Part shown: in pieces, positions 45,835 to 54,803 of the stretch
How the letters are laid out: each line of letters begins with the position of its first letter
How positions within the stretch are numbered: position 1 is the first letter of the stretch
Origin: Rheinheimera sp. D18
GTDB lineage: Bacteria; Pseudomonadota; Gammaproteobacteria; Enterobacterales; Alteromonadaceae
Direction of reading: 5' to 3'
Length of the DNA: 64,000 nucleotides
NCBI RefSeq assembly: GCF_004345025.1
Contig: NZ_CP037745.1
Location: 1,984,001-2,048,000 of the forward strand
Made by a program: the position numbers and the translations under genes
Notes under the pieces: generated by a model
Seen by the model: the letters and a program-made list of their open reading frames with translations, nothing else
Told to the model about the DNA's origin: nothing
Database searches by the model: none

Positions 45835-46212
45835 ATGAAAAAACTTTTTTTTGATGGCAGCTGTAAACTCTGCTTACGCGAAATTTCTTGGTTGGCAGCT
45901 AAACTTAGCCCTCACCTGCAGTTGGTGGATATTAGCGACGCTAGCTTTATTGGTTTTGCTGGTGTTACTAAAGCTCAAATGATGCAGCAAATTCATTTAT
46001 GGAACCATGACCACTTTGTTACAGGTGTAGATGCGACCTTATTCTATTGGCACGTGGCTGGTTATACCCGCTTAGTGCGTTTTTTACGTTTTACGCCCTG
46101 CTATTGGTTAGCCAGTGTCGGCTATAAATTTGGGGCGATAAAACGCATACAGTGCAGTGATGGCCAGTGCGAGTTACTTAAAAAGTTAAACCACGCCGAT
46201 AAAGCAGAATAA
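45835..46212 (+). CDS. DCC-family (DUF393) thiol-disulfide oxidoreductase-like protein
   Basis: A 125-residue protein: KKLFFDGSCKLCLREISWLA has the DxxCxxC redox-type motif of the DCC/DUF393 family, followed by LVDISD, GVDATLFYWHVAGYTRL and PCYWLASVGYKFGA. The fold is thioredoxin-like; function is not defined. It ends 19 bp from the convergent c-di-GMP gene. Confidence 0.9.
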   Translation: MKKLFFDGSCKLCLREISWLAAKLSPHLQLVDISDASFIGFAGVTKAQMMQQIHLWNHDHFVTGVDATLFYWHVAGYTRLVRFLRFTPCYWLASVGYKFGAIKRIQCSDGQCELLKKLNHADKAE

Positions 46213-46231
46213 CGGCATGCTAGGTTACTAC

Positions 46232-48766
46232 TTAATGCGACAGTAAGTACTGCTTGATCCATTGTGCAGTATCAGCGGCTGGTGCGGGTTTAGCATACAG
46301 ATAGCCTTGGTAACAACGACAACCGCTTTGTTGTAATAGTTGTTGTTGCTCATGAGTTTCGACACCTTCTGCTACTAGTTTCATGCCATAAGTATTCGCA
46401 ATACCGACAATAGCATCAATAATAACCCAGTCTCGGGGCTGGCCGGTGCTGCCACTGCGGACAAAGTACTGATCTATTTTTACTTCATCAAACGGTAAGC
46501 GCGATAAGTACGATAACGACGAATAGCCTGTGCCAAAATCATCCATCGAAAACTTAACACCTAACTGCTTAATTTGCTGCATACGTGCTACAGCATCGTC
46601 TAAATCAGCCAATACCAAGCTTTCGGTTAGTTCTAACATTAGGTATTCGGGTGTCAGGTTATATTGGCGTAAACACTGTTCTACTAAGCTAACAAACTCC
46701 GGCAAATAGAACTGCTGGGCACTAATATTAACTGACATGGTGATACCGACTAGTTGGGGATCAGTTTGCCATTTTTGTAATTGCTGACAAGCCTGATGTA
46801 ATACCCAAAACCCGATATCTTCAATTAGCCCTGTTTCTTCTGCCACCGGTATAAAAGTGGCTGGTGATACGGTGCCCAGTTCAGGATGAAACCAGCGTAA
46901 CAACGCTTCAACCCCGATAACTCTGCCGGTGTCGGTTATTTGTGGTTGATAATGCAAACTAAACTGTTGCTGCTCTATGGCATTAACTAATGCCTGCTCC
47001 ATATTAAAGCGCTGCTGAATATTCTGATACATTTGTGGTGCAAACATCGACTGGCTATTACCGCCAGCCGTTTTGGCATGAGAAACCGCAATGTCCGCTT
47101 GCTTTAATAATTCATCCGCATTGGCGTGCAAATTGTTAAACACCGAATAGCCTAAACTGACGCTACTACTATAGTAATGGCCGCTAATCGCATAAGGCTG
47201 TTGCAGCGTTTTACGCAGCTCTGCGGCAAACTGCTTAAGTTGTTGCTCAGCCAGCGGTAACTGCGACGGTAAACTGTTTACTAGCAATACAAACTCATCA
47301 CTACCTAAACGACCACAAATACTGCCCACCGGCGCAAATTGCGCCAACCTAGCCGCCACTTGTTTTAATAATTCATCGCCTGCTTTATGGCCTTGGGTAT
47401 CATTTATTCGTTTAAAATCATCAATATCTACCAAAATTACTGAGCCACTTTGCGCCTCACCATCAAATTGTTCGAGTAAATCTTGTAAACATTGCTGAAT
47501 TTTACGCCGATTAAATAAGCCGGTTAAACCGTCAAAAAAGGCCAGCTGATAAATATGTTGCTCGGTGGCTTTACGCTGCGAAATATCGGTAATAAAGCCG
47601 CTCCAACTCACACCAGTTTCATCACGCTCTGGCATGGCATTACCGAGTAACCAACGGATATCACCATTAGTATTTTGTACCCGATATTCGTGATGCCACG
47701 GCGACAACTGTTGGGCTGAGTCATAAATAGACTGACGCATAGCGTCGCGATCATCCGGATGTATCGCTAGCATTATCGGCATAGCATCAAGCTGAGCTTG
47801 TTCTGGGCTAACACCGTAGTAATCTTGTATAGCATCACTGGCGTAAGGAAAGGTAAAGCTGCCATTATCGTCTAATCTGAATTCATACACTAAGCCTGGC
47901 ACCCTAGAGGCAATACGCTGTAACCTAATAGCAAGCATTTTGGCATGTTCATTAGCTTTATCTGTGTTGTGCTCGGCACTACTAACGCGTTGTCGCATAA
48001 TAACGGCAACCGTAGCCAATAATAAAATAGCCACAGCAACCACTACGGCTAATGTGCCTAAAGTAGCTTTGTTCAGTACAATACTGCTAATGGTGTTAGG
48101 CGATAATGTTGGTACAAATACCGTAGCGTGCATCGCCACATAATGCATACTGGCAATGGCCATGCCCATCACAACCGAGCTAATAATCTCTAATAGCAGC
48201 TTATTGCGCAGTATATTATTAAGACAAGGCCGAACGGCTAACGCCAATACTGCCATGAGTACGGCAACCAAAATAGATAACGCAAAAATTTCCGGCACAT
48301 ATAAACGTTCAGCTTGCAGCACCATCGCTGCCATGCCGATATAATGCATACAGCCGATACCTGCGCCCATTAATACGCCACCCACCAGAATACGCCCGGC
48401 ACTTTGCTGTGGTGCAGCCACAACATTAAGCGTAACAAAAGCGGCAATAATTGCGGGTAATACTGAGATAAGCGTTAAATCGAGGCGGTAATTTACGTCG
48501 ACTGGCAGTTGTAGCGACATCATACCGGTAAAGTGCATAGCCCAAACACCCAAGCCCATAGCTATGGCGCCACTGGTATGCCATAAATAACGTGACACCG
48601 GCTTAGCAGCCCCCTGCATTAGGTGGCGATGGCTAAAACTAGTATAAGCAGCCAGTATGGCAATGAGTAATGATAATAATACTAAAGCCATCGCATGATG
48701 GCCATGATAAGCAACAGACAAGTTAGTGGTGTCAGAGGTAAAGGCAAGCAGCATAGTACGACTCAT
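46232..48766 (-). CDS. MHYT-PAS-GGDEF-EAL c-di-GMP signalling protein
   Basis: About 844 residues from ATG 48766 (MSRTMLLAF). Residues 1-255 are an MHYT membrane sensor with seven helices and repeated MHYI/MHYV/MHFT motifs (gas or copper sensing is proposed for the family). A PAS domain follows (about 285-395), then a GGDEF domain with GRLGSDEFVLLV, where GSDEF replaces GGDEF, and an EAL domain with GVEALLRW, NISAQQFYLPEFV, LELTESLVL and MDDFGTGYSSLSYL. The intact EAL residues suggest phosphodiesterase activity; cyclase activity is uncertain. Confidence 0.93.
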   Translation of the reverse strand: MSRTMLLAFTSDTTNLSVAYHGHHAMALVLLSLLIAILAAYTSFSHRHLMQGAAKPVSRYLWHTSGAIAMGLGVWAMHFTGMMSLQLPVDVNYRLDLTLISVLPAIIAAFVTLNVVAAPQQSAGRILVGGVLMGAGIGCMHYIGMAAMVLQAERLYVPEIFALSILVAVLMAVLALAVRPCLNNILRNKLLLEIISSVVMGMAIASMHYVAMHATVFVPTLSPNTISSIVLNKATLGTLAVVVAVAILLLATVAVIMRQRVSSAEHNTDKANEHAKMLAIRLQRIASRVPGLVYEFRLDDNGSFTFPYASDAIQDYYGVSPEQAQLDAMPIMLAIHPDDRDAMRQSIYDSAQQLSPWHHEYRVQNTNGDIRWLLGNAMPERDETGVSWSGFITDISQRKATEQHIYQLAFFDGLTGLFNRRKIQQCLQDLLEQFDGEAQSGSVILVDIDDFKRINDTQGHKAGDELLKQVAARLAQFAPVGSICGRLGSDEFVLLVNSLPSQLPLAEQQLKQFAAELRKTLQQPYAISGHYYSSSVSLGYSVFNNLHANADELLKQADIAVSHAKTAGGNSQSMFAPQMYQNIQQRFNMEQALVNAIEQQQFSLHYQPQITDTGRVIGVEALLRWFHPELGTVSPATFIPVAEETGLIEDIGFWVLHQACQQLQKWQTDPQLVGITMSVNISAQQFYLPEFVSLVEQCLRQYNLTPEYLMLELTESLVLADLDDAVARMQQIKQLGVKFSMDDFGTGYSSLSYLSRLPFDEVKIDQYFVRSGSTGQPRDWVIIDAIVGIANTYGMKLVAEGVETHEQQQLLQQSGCRCYQGYLYAKPAPAADTAQWIKQYLLSH

Positions 48767-48859
48767 AAACACGGCTATAGAATTTGACGTCCAGTATTGC
48801 CCAGCCTTGGTCTTACCACAAGCGAGAAACTATAAATCACATTGTTAACGAGACCAGCA

Positions 48860-49909
48860 TCAAAACGGTAAGCTATGTTGACGCAAAAACAGCGCGATAT
48901 CATCTTGTATTGCTGGCGTTAAGTTCAGGGTAAAGGCAGCAATGTTTTGCTGCAATTGCTTCATATTAGTTGCGCCAATAATAGTAGAGGTAACACCGTC
49001 TACCTGATTAACCCAAGCTAAAGCTAAACTTGTTGCCGCTAAACCGTGATCTTGAGCCACTCGACTAAATGCCGCTATCGCCTGCTCCGACTGCGGTGTA
49101 TCGCGAAACAAGCCATTGCGCTGCAACATGCTCCAGCGCGTGCCTTCAGGGCGTTTACCCTGTAAATATTTACCGCTTAATGCACCACCCGCTAATGGCG
49201 ACCAAGGTAAATAAGCAATATCTTCATGCACACATTGCTCAATTAAATATGGCCAATCTTTAGTGTGTAGCGCACTAAATTCATTTTGAATAGACACCAT
49301 GCGCGGCAAGTTATGCTCTGCACTTAGTTTAAGATACTGATTTATTCCCCAGGGCGTATCATTAGACAAACCACAATACCGAATTTTTCCAGCATTAACG
49401 CAACTTTGCAACGCTTGTAGCAGGCCTAACATCTGTTCGGTGTGCTGCTGTGCATTAACACTAGAAAAATTAAGCCTATTTACGCTGTGACGCGCAAAAT
49501 GTGGTGTCGCTCTATTGGGCCAGTGTAGCTGATACAGGTCAATATAGTCAGTTTGCAATCTAATAAGCGAGTCATCAACCGCTTGCAGTAAGGTTTCTGG
49601 CGTCATATCACCGCCGCCGCGAATATGCGCTAAACCATTACCCGACATTTTGCTTGCCAGCACTAACTCGTGGCGCTTACCAGAACGCGCTAACCAATTA
49701 CCAATAATACGTTCAGTTGCACCATAGGTTTGTGGTGATGGCGGCACCGAATACATCTCGGCAGTATCGACAAAATTTATACCCTGAGCTAAAGCATACT
49801 CTAGCTGGGCATCAGCATCGGTTTGCGTATTTTGACAGCCCCAAGTCATTGACCCCAAGCACACCCGAGATACCCTAACCTTACTACTACCTAATACTGA
49901 ATATTGCAT
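48860..49909 (-). CDS. Aldo/keto reductase (Tas-like)
   Basis: A 349-residue TIM-barrel oxidoreductase: VCLGSMTWGCQN, NFVDTAEMYSVPPSPQTYG with catalytic Asp and Tyr, LASKMSGNG, DYIDLYQLHWPNR with the His, and LPWSPLAGGALSGKYLQG. It resembles E. coli Tas. It should reduce carbonyls with NADPH; the substrate is unknown. AGGGTTTTAG precedes the ATG. Confidence 0.93.
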   Translation of the reverse strand: MQYSVLGSSKVRVSRVCLGSMTWGCQNTQTDADAQLEYALAQGINFVDTAEMYSVPPSPQTYGATERIIGNWLARSGKRHELVLASKMSGNGLAHIRGGGDMTPETLLQAVDDSLIRLQTDYIDLYQLHWPNRATPHFARHSVNRLNFSSVNAQQHTEQMLGLLQALQSCVNAGKIRYCGLSNDTPWGINQYLKLSAEHNLPRMVSIQNEFSALHTKDWPYLIEQCVHEDIAYLPWSPLAGGALSGKYLQGKRPEGTRWSMLQRNGLFRDTPQSEQAIAAFSRVAQDHGLAATSLALAWVNQVDGVTSTIIGATNMKQLQQNIAAFTLNLTPAIQDDIALFLRQHSLPF

Positions 49910-50041
49910 CTAAAACCCTATTATTCTATTAACTACTGCGTTAACGCGTATTGTGGCACCAGTTTAGTGTTACAACACTAGCAGTGTCGTAACGTTTTGT
50001 ATCATAATCACAACCATTATTCTTACAGAAAAGAGTTAACC

Positions 50042-50452
50042 ATGAAATTAATCCATTTACTCACCGCCGTTATCTTAACCCTTAGCTTAGCGGCATGCTC
50101 TGACAAACCTACCGAAGCCAAATTAGAAAACATTCTTCAGCAACAAGTTGATGAGCGTTACAACGGACTCATATCGGTAGACGATGTAAAAAAACTAAAT
50201 GGTTGGCAAGACAACGACAAGCATTATGCCGCCGAGGTGTCGTACACTATTACCTTTAAACAATCTTTTAAAGATTATATTGATGCACAAACCACGAAAC
50301 CCGGTAACCCATTGGAAAAAATGGCTAACGGTATGTCGGCGGGTATGTTGAAGCTGCAATACGGCGATTTTAAAGCCGGCGATCACTATCAGGTGGCCAA
50401 AGAAATTATTACACTACGTAAAAGTGAAAACGGCTGGATATTAGATAACTAA
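50042..50452 (+). CDS. Small lipoprotein, unknown function
   Basis: A 136-residue protein from ATG 50042 with AAGAG upstream (an earlier ATG at 49997 would only add a non-signal extension). HLLTAVILTLSLAACSD is a lipoprotein signal with lipobox LAAC, Cys near residue 19. The mature part has LENILQQQVDERYNG and KLQYGDFKAGDHYQVAKEI and no recognised domain. Probably anchored in the outer membrane. Confidence 0.8.
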   Translation: MKLIHLLTAVILTLSLAACSDKPTEAKLENILQQQVDERYNGLISVDDVKKLNGWQDNDKHYAAEVSYTITFKQSFKDYIDAQTTKPGNPLEKMANGMSAGMLKLQYGDFKAGDHYQVAKEIITLRKSENGWILDN

Positions 50453-50523
50453 AGCCGCTAATCGGGCCATAATGTCGTCGCTACAGGATTGAACTTTAGC
50501 GCGTAATCTACTATGGTATCGCT

Positions 50524-50604
50524 ATGCAAACCCTGTTAGTTATTCCAGCCACAATGTTAATTGTGTGCTACCAATCATATATCGCTATTGCCTTCCATTC
50601 CTAG
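50524..50604 (+). CDS. Possible 26-residue hydrophobic peptide
   Basis: ATG at 50524, stop TAG at 50602-50604. MQTLLVIPATMLIVCYQSYI followed by AIAFHS could span a membrane once. The terminator begins directly after the stop. There is no clear Shine-Dalgarno, and a TTGAAC/TATGGT promoter pair upstream would put the start of RNA at the ATG itself, so this may instead be part of an sRNA or lipoprotein 3' UTR. Confidence 0.25.
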   Translation: MQTLLVIPATMLIVCYQSYIAIAFHS

Positions 50605-50650
50605 GCCGGTTTTGCCCTGCGCGAAACCGGCTGAACAGTTTTAATTTTTA
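50605..50650 (+). terminator. Intrinsic terminator upstream of rnk
   Basis: GCCGGTTT (50605-50612) pairs with AAACCGGC (50624-50631); a T-rich run (AGTTTTAATTTTTAA) follows after a few bases. It ends transcription from the lipoprotein gene or from a short RNA. Confidence 0.7.
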
Positions 50651-50792
50651 ATTTCTTTGCTGTCACAGCTGGCTACTATGCTACTTAGCAACACTTTACA
50701 AAGAGAACTCGAACTAACCCTGCTTCGTCAGCGCTCATATTTTGCGTACTAACGAAGCAACATGTAACACATACTTTAAAAGGATTGAATAA

Positions 50793-51197
50793 ATGAACAC
50801 ACCAGAAATAACGCTTTCTATTACAGACAGTGACCGTTTAGAACAGTTATTAGACAACCTAAGCCCAGACGCTGTTGGTGCAGCGACCTTGCGTCAAGAA
50901 CTAGACCGCGCCAATATTGTGCCAACGGCTGAACTTCCTGCCGATGTTGTGAGCATGAACTCTACCGTTCGCTTTAGCTTCGCCGATGGTAAAAGTAGTT
51001 GCTTAACCTTGGTTTATCCAAAAGATTTAGATCAAAGTGGCAGCAAAATTTCTGTGCTAGCCCCAGTTGGTAGTGCCCTGCTTGGCCTGCGTATTGGTAA
51101 CAGCATTAATTGGCCCTTACCACACGGTGAAATGTCGACTATTACCGTTGACGAAATTGTTTATCAACCAGAACGTGAAGGTGCATTGCATCGCTAA
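50793..51197 (+). CDS. rnk: Nucleoside diphosphate kinase regulator Rnk
   Basis: A 134-residue protein of the Rnk/GreA-C fold: ITDSDRLEQLLDNL at the N-terminus, LRQELDRANIV, LVYPKDLDQSGSKISVLAPV and GSALLGLRIGNSINWPLPHG, the FKBP-like GreA/Rnk domain. Rnk binds RNA polymerase and influences nucleotide pools in E. coli. AAGGA precedes the ATG. A stem-loop (50722-50758) lies in its leader. Confidence 0.92.
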   Translation: MNTPEITLSITDSDRLEQLLDNLSPDAVGAATLRQELDRANIVPTAELPADVVSMNSTVRFSFADGKSSCLTLVYPKDLDQSGSKISVLAPVGSALLGLRIGNSINWPLPHGEMSTITVDEIVYQPEREGALHR

Positions 51198-51338
51198 GCT
51201 TAACCACTGCCATCGGCCGGGGTTAACCCGGCTACCGCTTTTACGAGGCTTATTGTTAGCTTATTTTTCACGCTTCGCTTATCTAGTAAACTACTATAGA
51301 ATGCGCCACCGAAAACTGGCCTTAGGTGTGGCGTCGCT

Positions 51339-52097
51339 ATGTTGTTATCTACCTTGTTGCCCAATGCGTTATATACCGATCTGTCCGGTTATTACGATCT
51401 TATGTGTGCCGATATTGATTATCAGGCGCAAACCAACACGGTACTAAGGCTGGCTCAAGCACTGGGTAATGGTGGCAAAACGCACCTAGATTTAGCCTGC
51501 GGCACCGCACCACATATCTATCATTTTCTTAAGGCTGGTTATCAAAGCATTGGCTTAGATATTAATCAGCCGATGTTAGACATAGCTCAGCAACGCTGCC
51601 CACAAGCACAGTTTATGCTACAAAACATGTGTGATTTTACGCTAAACCAACCGGTTGATTTAGTAACCTGCTTTTTATACTCAATTCATTACAGCGCTAG
51701 CATTTTACAACTACAACACTGTATTAGTCGCGTGTACCAAGCGCTTAAGCTGGGTGGTGTATTTTGTTTTAATGCGGTAGATAAAGATAAAATTTGTAAT
51801 AACAGTTCTGTGCGACACAGCGCGCAGCATGATGGTAGCCAGTTTGTGTTTGAGTCAGGCTGGCATTACAGCGGCCAAGGCGAACAACAAGCCTTAAACC
51901 TTAGCATCAGCAAAACCTGCAACGTACAAACACAACATTGGCAAGACCAGCACACCATGGTAGCAATCAGCTTTACTGAACTTGAAGCCATACTCCTACC
52001 CTACTTTGAAGTGCACATATTGGCGCACGACTACGACAAGCTCACGCCTTGGGACACCCAATCAGGTAACGCCTTGTTTGCCTGCGTAAAACGTTAA
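51339..52097 (+). CDS. Class I SAM-dependent methyltransferase
   Basis: A 252-residue protein. THLDLACGTAPHIYHFL (motif I) around residues 48-64, SIGLDINQPMLDIAQQ (motif II acidic residue) and LVTCFLYSIHY (motif IV region) define a Rossmann-type methyltransferase. The substrate is not evident. It stands alone between rnk and the XRE gene. Confidence 0.88.
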   Translation: MLLSTLLPNALYTDLSGYYDLMCADIDYQAQTNTVLRLAQALGNGGKTHLDLACGTAPHIYHFLKAGYQSIGLDINQPMLDIAQQRCPQAQFMLQNMCDFTLNQPVDLVTCFLYSIHYSASILQLQHCISRVYQALKLGGVFCFNAVDKDKICNNSSVRHSAQHDGSQFVFESGWHYSGQGEQQALNLSISKTCNVQTQHWQDQHTMVAISFTELEAILLPYFEVHILAHDYDKLTPWDTQSGNALFACVKR

Positions 52098-52129
52098 CGA
52101 CAAACAAATTCGTAATCTACATATTTTGT

Positions 52130-52186
52130 ATTTACGTATAATCAAAACATAAATTTACGTTTATCATAAAATAATTATTGATAAAC
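52130..52186. promoter_or_regulatory. Inverted and direct repeats upstream of the XRE regulator gene
   Basis: GTTTATCA (52159-52166) and TGATAAAC (52179-52186) are perfect 8-bp arms 12 bp apart. TTTACGT also occurs twice (52130-52136 and 52154-52160). They lie 27-83 bp before the regulator ATG in an AT-rich region, a likely operator for autoregulation. Confidence 0.45.
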
Positions 52187-52212
52187 ATAATTTATTGCGC
52201 TAAATTAACCGC

Positions 52213-52434
52213 ATGAACATACAAATTAATCTTGATATACAACTTGCTAAAAACAAGATGTCACTTACCGAATTGTCGCAACAAGTTGGTGTGTCGCTAA
52301 CGAATTTGTCGCTATTAAAAACAGGCAAGGTAAAGGCTATCCGCTTTAGTACATTAGAAGCAATTTGTCAGGCTTTAAACTGTCAGCCTGGTGATATTTT
52401 GCAATACCTACCACAGGACACTAACGCCCAATAG
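52213..52434 (+). CDS. XRE-family regulator (YozG-like)
   Basis: A 73-residue single-domain helix-turn-helix protein: MSLTELSQQVGVSLTNLSLL is the HTH, followed by IRFSTLEAICQALNCQPGDIL, typical of small Cro/YozG-type regulators. It lacks a visible Shine-Dalgarno (TAAATTAACCGC before ATG). It is 26 bp upstream of a membrane-protein gene, an arrangement common for such regulators with DUF2975-type partners. Confidence 0.9.
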   Translation: MNIQINLDIQLAKNKMSLTELSQQVGVSLTNLSLLKTGKVKAIRFSTLEAICQALNCQPGDILQYLPQDTNAQ

Positions 52435-52460
52435 GCATAGTTTAAAAACTCGGAGCTTTT

Positions 52461-53075
52461 ATGATTAAACATAATTATGTTTTACCCGGAATTGCCGCTT
52501 TGCTGCTGGCCGTATTATTTCCGGTTTATTGGCTTTATGCCTTTGACGTTGGCGTAGAAAATTTTATTGAAGTATATCGTGCTGACTTACTTAGCCTTAG
52601 CTTATCAGACTTAGCTTTTGTACTGATTGGTGCATTAGAAGTGTATATTTACCTGTGTTTACGCCACAGTTTTAATCAGCGTTTAGCAACCAATACGGCC
52701 GGTATATTACTGTTACTAATGGCAATATTGGTGGCTATATTTCATGCCACCGTATTAGTTGACGTAGTACTAACGTTTAACGGCTCAGGCATCTCTGAGC
52801 AGACCATTAACACTATTTGTGAGCTAACAATAGTTGTTGCATTAGGTGTGCTATTTGCCTATGCGGTAGTGGGTTTCATTCTTAGTATAGTATTGCTACT
52901 TAACCGCACTGGCGCACCGAGTGTACTGAAATACTTTTCCGCGGTGTTATTGGTATGCTGCATACTGCAATTAAGTGTTATTTTAAGCCCTATCAATACT
53001 TTTGTCTTTCCAGTTGCACTGCTGTTGCTAGCCGTTTATTTTTTAAAACCACCACAGATGCTAGAAGTGGTTTAA
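52461..53075 (+). CDS. Small multi-spanning membrane protein (DUF2975-like)
   Basis: A 204-residue protein with about five hydrophobic segments (near residues 8-27, 48-66, 80-103, 122-147 and 156-197). It has no catalytic motif. GGAG lies five bases before the ATG. The pairing with a YozG-type regulator and the overall topology suggest a DUF2975 protein, but I cannot confirm the family from motifs. Function unknown. Confidence 0.75.
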   Translation: MIKHNYVLPGIAALLLAVLFPVYWLYAFDVGVENFIEVYRADLLSLSLSDLAFVLIGALEVYIYLCLRHSFNQRLATNTAGILLLLMAILVAIFHATVLVDVVLTFNGSGISEQTINTICELTIVVALGVLFAYAVVGFILSIVLLLNRTGAPSVLKYFSAVLLVCCILQLSVILSPINTFVFPVALLLLAVYFLKPPQMLEVV

Positions 53076-53085
53076 CCTATACATG

Positions 53086-53118
53086 AGATAGTACGAAAGC
53101 ATATCGTACTATCTTGTT
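53086..53118. terminator. Bidirectional-type terminator
   Basis: AGATAGTACGA (53086-53096) and TCGTACTATCT (53104-53114) form a perfect 11-bp stem with a 7-base loop; TGTTTATAG follows. It lies between the convergent membrane-protein and histidine-phosphatase genes. Confidence 0.7.
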
Positions 53119-53126
53119 TATAGTAT

Positions 53127-53654
53127 TTATTGTGCCGCAAGCTCAGCTTCTAGCATATTATTACAATCAAATGTTTGCCGGTGTAACGTTACACTAACGT
53201 CATCACCCAATTCTACTTGATATAACATGCTGAAGTCTTGCTCACTAAGTGGCGCGATATCGATACCACTTAACTGAGTAATAAGCTGTGGAATAGTATT
53301 ACTATGCCCTACTACCAACACGGGGTTTTCTGCCGCACGTAATAAACCCAATAAGGTGCTGGGATCTCTTGCATCATATAAATAAATTTTACTCTGATGC
53401 TGCCGTGCTACCGGGGCACCCGTTTGCTGTGTGCGCTGATAAGCTGTTGCATATACTGCACTTATATCAGCATTAGCAAAATAACCGGCTAAAGCGTCGG
53501 CTCTGGCTTGGCCACAGCTGGTTAGCTCTGGATCAGCACCGACATTTTGCTTTTCTGCATGACGCACAAAATACAAAGTATTAGCTGTTACCTGTAGCGA
53601 TATTAAACACAAAGCACCGCTAAGCAGACCCAACAAGCTAATTTTGCCAAACAT
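53127..53654 (-). CDS. Exported histidine phosphatase family protein
   Basis: A 175-residue protein with a signal peptide (ISLLGLLSGALCLISLQVTA). TLYFVRHAEKQN has the catalytic RHxE-type motif, LTSCGQARADAL follows, and VLVVGHSNTIPQL contains the second His. Two cysteines in the mature protein may form a disulfide. A periplasmic phosphatase with unknown substrate. Confidence 0.9.
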   Translation of the reverse strand: MFGKISLLGLLSGALCLISLQVTANTLYFVRHAEKQNVGADPELTSCGQARADALAGYFANADISAVYATAYQRTQQTGAPVARQHQSKIYLYDARDPSTLLGLLRAAENPVLVVGHSNTIPQLITQLSGIDIAPLSEQDFSMLYQVELGDDVSVTLHRQTFDCNNMLEAELAAQ

Positions 53655-53750
53655 AATAATATCTCCCTAGCACACTGATTTAATTCATAGTATGACAGAA
53701 TAACTAGCGTAAAAAATATCGATGTGTGGTTTGAAGCGAAAAATAACCCG

Positions 53751-54740
53751 CTAAAATGCTACACGGTTACGGCCTTCACGTTTCGCCTGCATCATTGCTT
53801 GATCAGCACTATTTAACAGCTCATCAAACGCATTTTGTGGTAATACATCGCTTGTCGCTTGGGTTAAATCAAGCGTAGCTATGCCAAAGCTTGCGGTGCA
53901 ATGTATGGTATCGCCCTTAAGACTTATACTTTGTGCATCAAAAGCAAACCGCATGCGCTGCGCCAATTGCTTAGCCTGCTTAAGCATAGTATTGGGGAGT
54001 ATTATGGCAAACTCCTCACCACCAATTCTTGCTAGCGTATCTGCGGCTCTAACCAGCTGTGTTGCCAAAGCGGCAATATTCACCAACACAGTATCGCCAG
54101 CGACATGCCCAAATTGGTCATTAATCTGTTTGAAGTTGTCTAAGTCAAACATAATTAGCGAAAGGTGAGTTTTGCTACGTTGGGTTTGTTGTACTACGCG
54201 CTTACCTTGATTAAAAAACGCACGTCGATTATTTAATTGGGTTAACTCGTCAGTATCAGCCAGCTTTTCGGCCAGCGCTTTTGCATCGTATAATGCTTGC
54301 TCCATCAATTTACGCTCGGTAATATCAGTGGCTATTTCTAGCCGCACCGTTCGGCCATCAATCCAAGTAATGGCTTGATCTCGACATTGATACCAACGAT
54401 TATCTTTTGGGTTTTGAATTTCCCAAACATGCGCTCCAAGCAGGCCACCGCTTTCATCGACAAGTTTCTTGTTAGTGCAAAAATCGCAAGGGCCAGTCTG
54501 ACCAGGCTGAAAAACTTGATAACATTTGCGCCTTGCGATAGCACCCCAAATAGATACACCATAGTCATTTAAATACACTAACTCATGTGTCTGCAGATCT
54601 GCGACATATACCAGTGCATCGAGGCTATTAAGCACTCTATCTACGGCTTTATAGCTTTGCGCCGCTTCAGCTGGCAGCAATAATGTACTGTCAATCTCGA
54701 CGTTACTGGTATCTGGGTTCATGCTTTGAAAACCATCCAT
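53751..54740 (-). CDS. PAS-GGDEF diguanylate cyclase
   Basis: A 329-residue soluble protein. A PAS domain (about residues 30-145) carries RRKCYQVFQPGQTGPCDFCT, a Cys cluster (C-x13-C-x2-C). The GGDEF domain follows: DELTQLNNRRAFF, MFDLDNFKQINDQFGH and ARIGGEEFAIILP, so the active site (GGEEF) is intact. It should make c-di-GMP. The start at 54740 lacks a good Shine-Dalgarno; an internal ATG six codons later is an alternative. Confidence 0.92.
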   Translation of the reverse strand: MDGFQSMNPDTSNVEIDSTLLLPAEAAQSYKAVDRVLNSLDALVYVADLQTHELVYLNDYGVSIWGAIARRKCYQVFQPGQTGPCDFCTNKKLVDESGGLLGAHVWEIQNPKDNRWYQCRDQAITWIDGRTVRLEIATDITERKLMEQALYDAKALAEKLADTDELTQLNNRRAFFNQGKRVVQQTQRSKTHLSLIMFDLDNFKQINDQFGHVAGDTVLVNIAALATQLVRAADTLARIGGEEFAIILPNTMLKQAKQLAQRMRFAFDAQSISLKGDTIHCTASFGIATLDLTQATSDVLPQNAFDELLNSADQAMMQAKREGRNRVAF

Positions 54741-54803
54741 GTGAATTCAATAAAAATAACATTTAACAACTGTAGCATACTTTGTATTTGTACTCAGCGG
54801 TCC

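Larger units (their letters stand above)
50453..50792. other. 340-bp gap between lipoprotein gene and rnk
   Basis: It holds a possible 26-residue hydrophobic ORF (50524-50604), an intrinsic terminator (50605-50650), and a leader hairpin before rnk with arms GCTTCGT (50722-50728) and ACGAAGC (50752-50758). No larger gene is visible. Confidence 0.6.
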
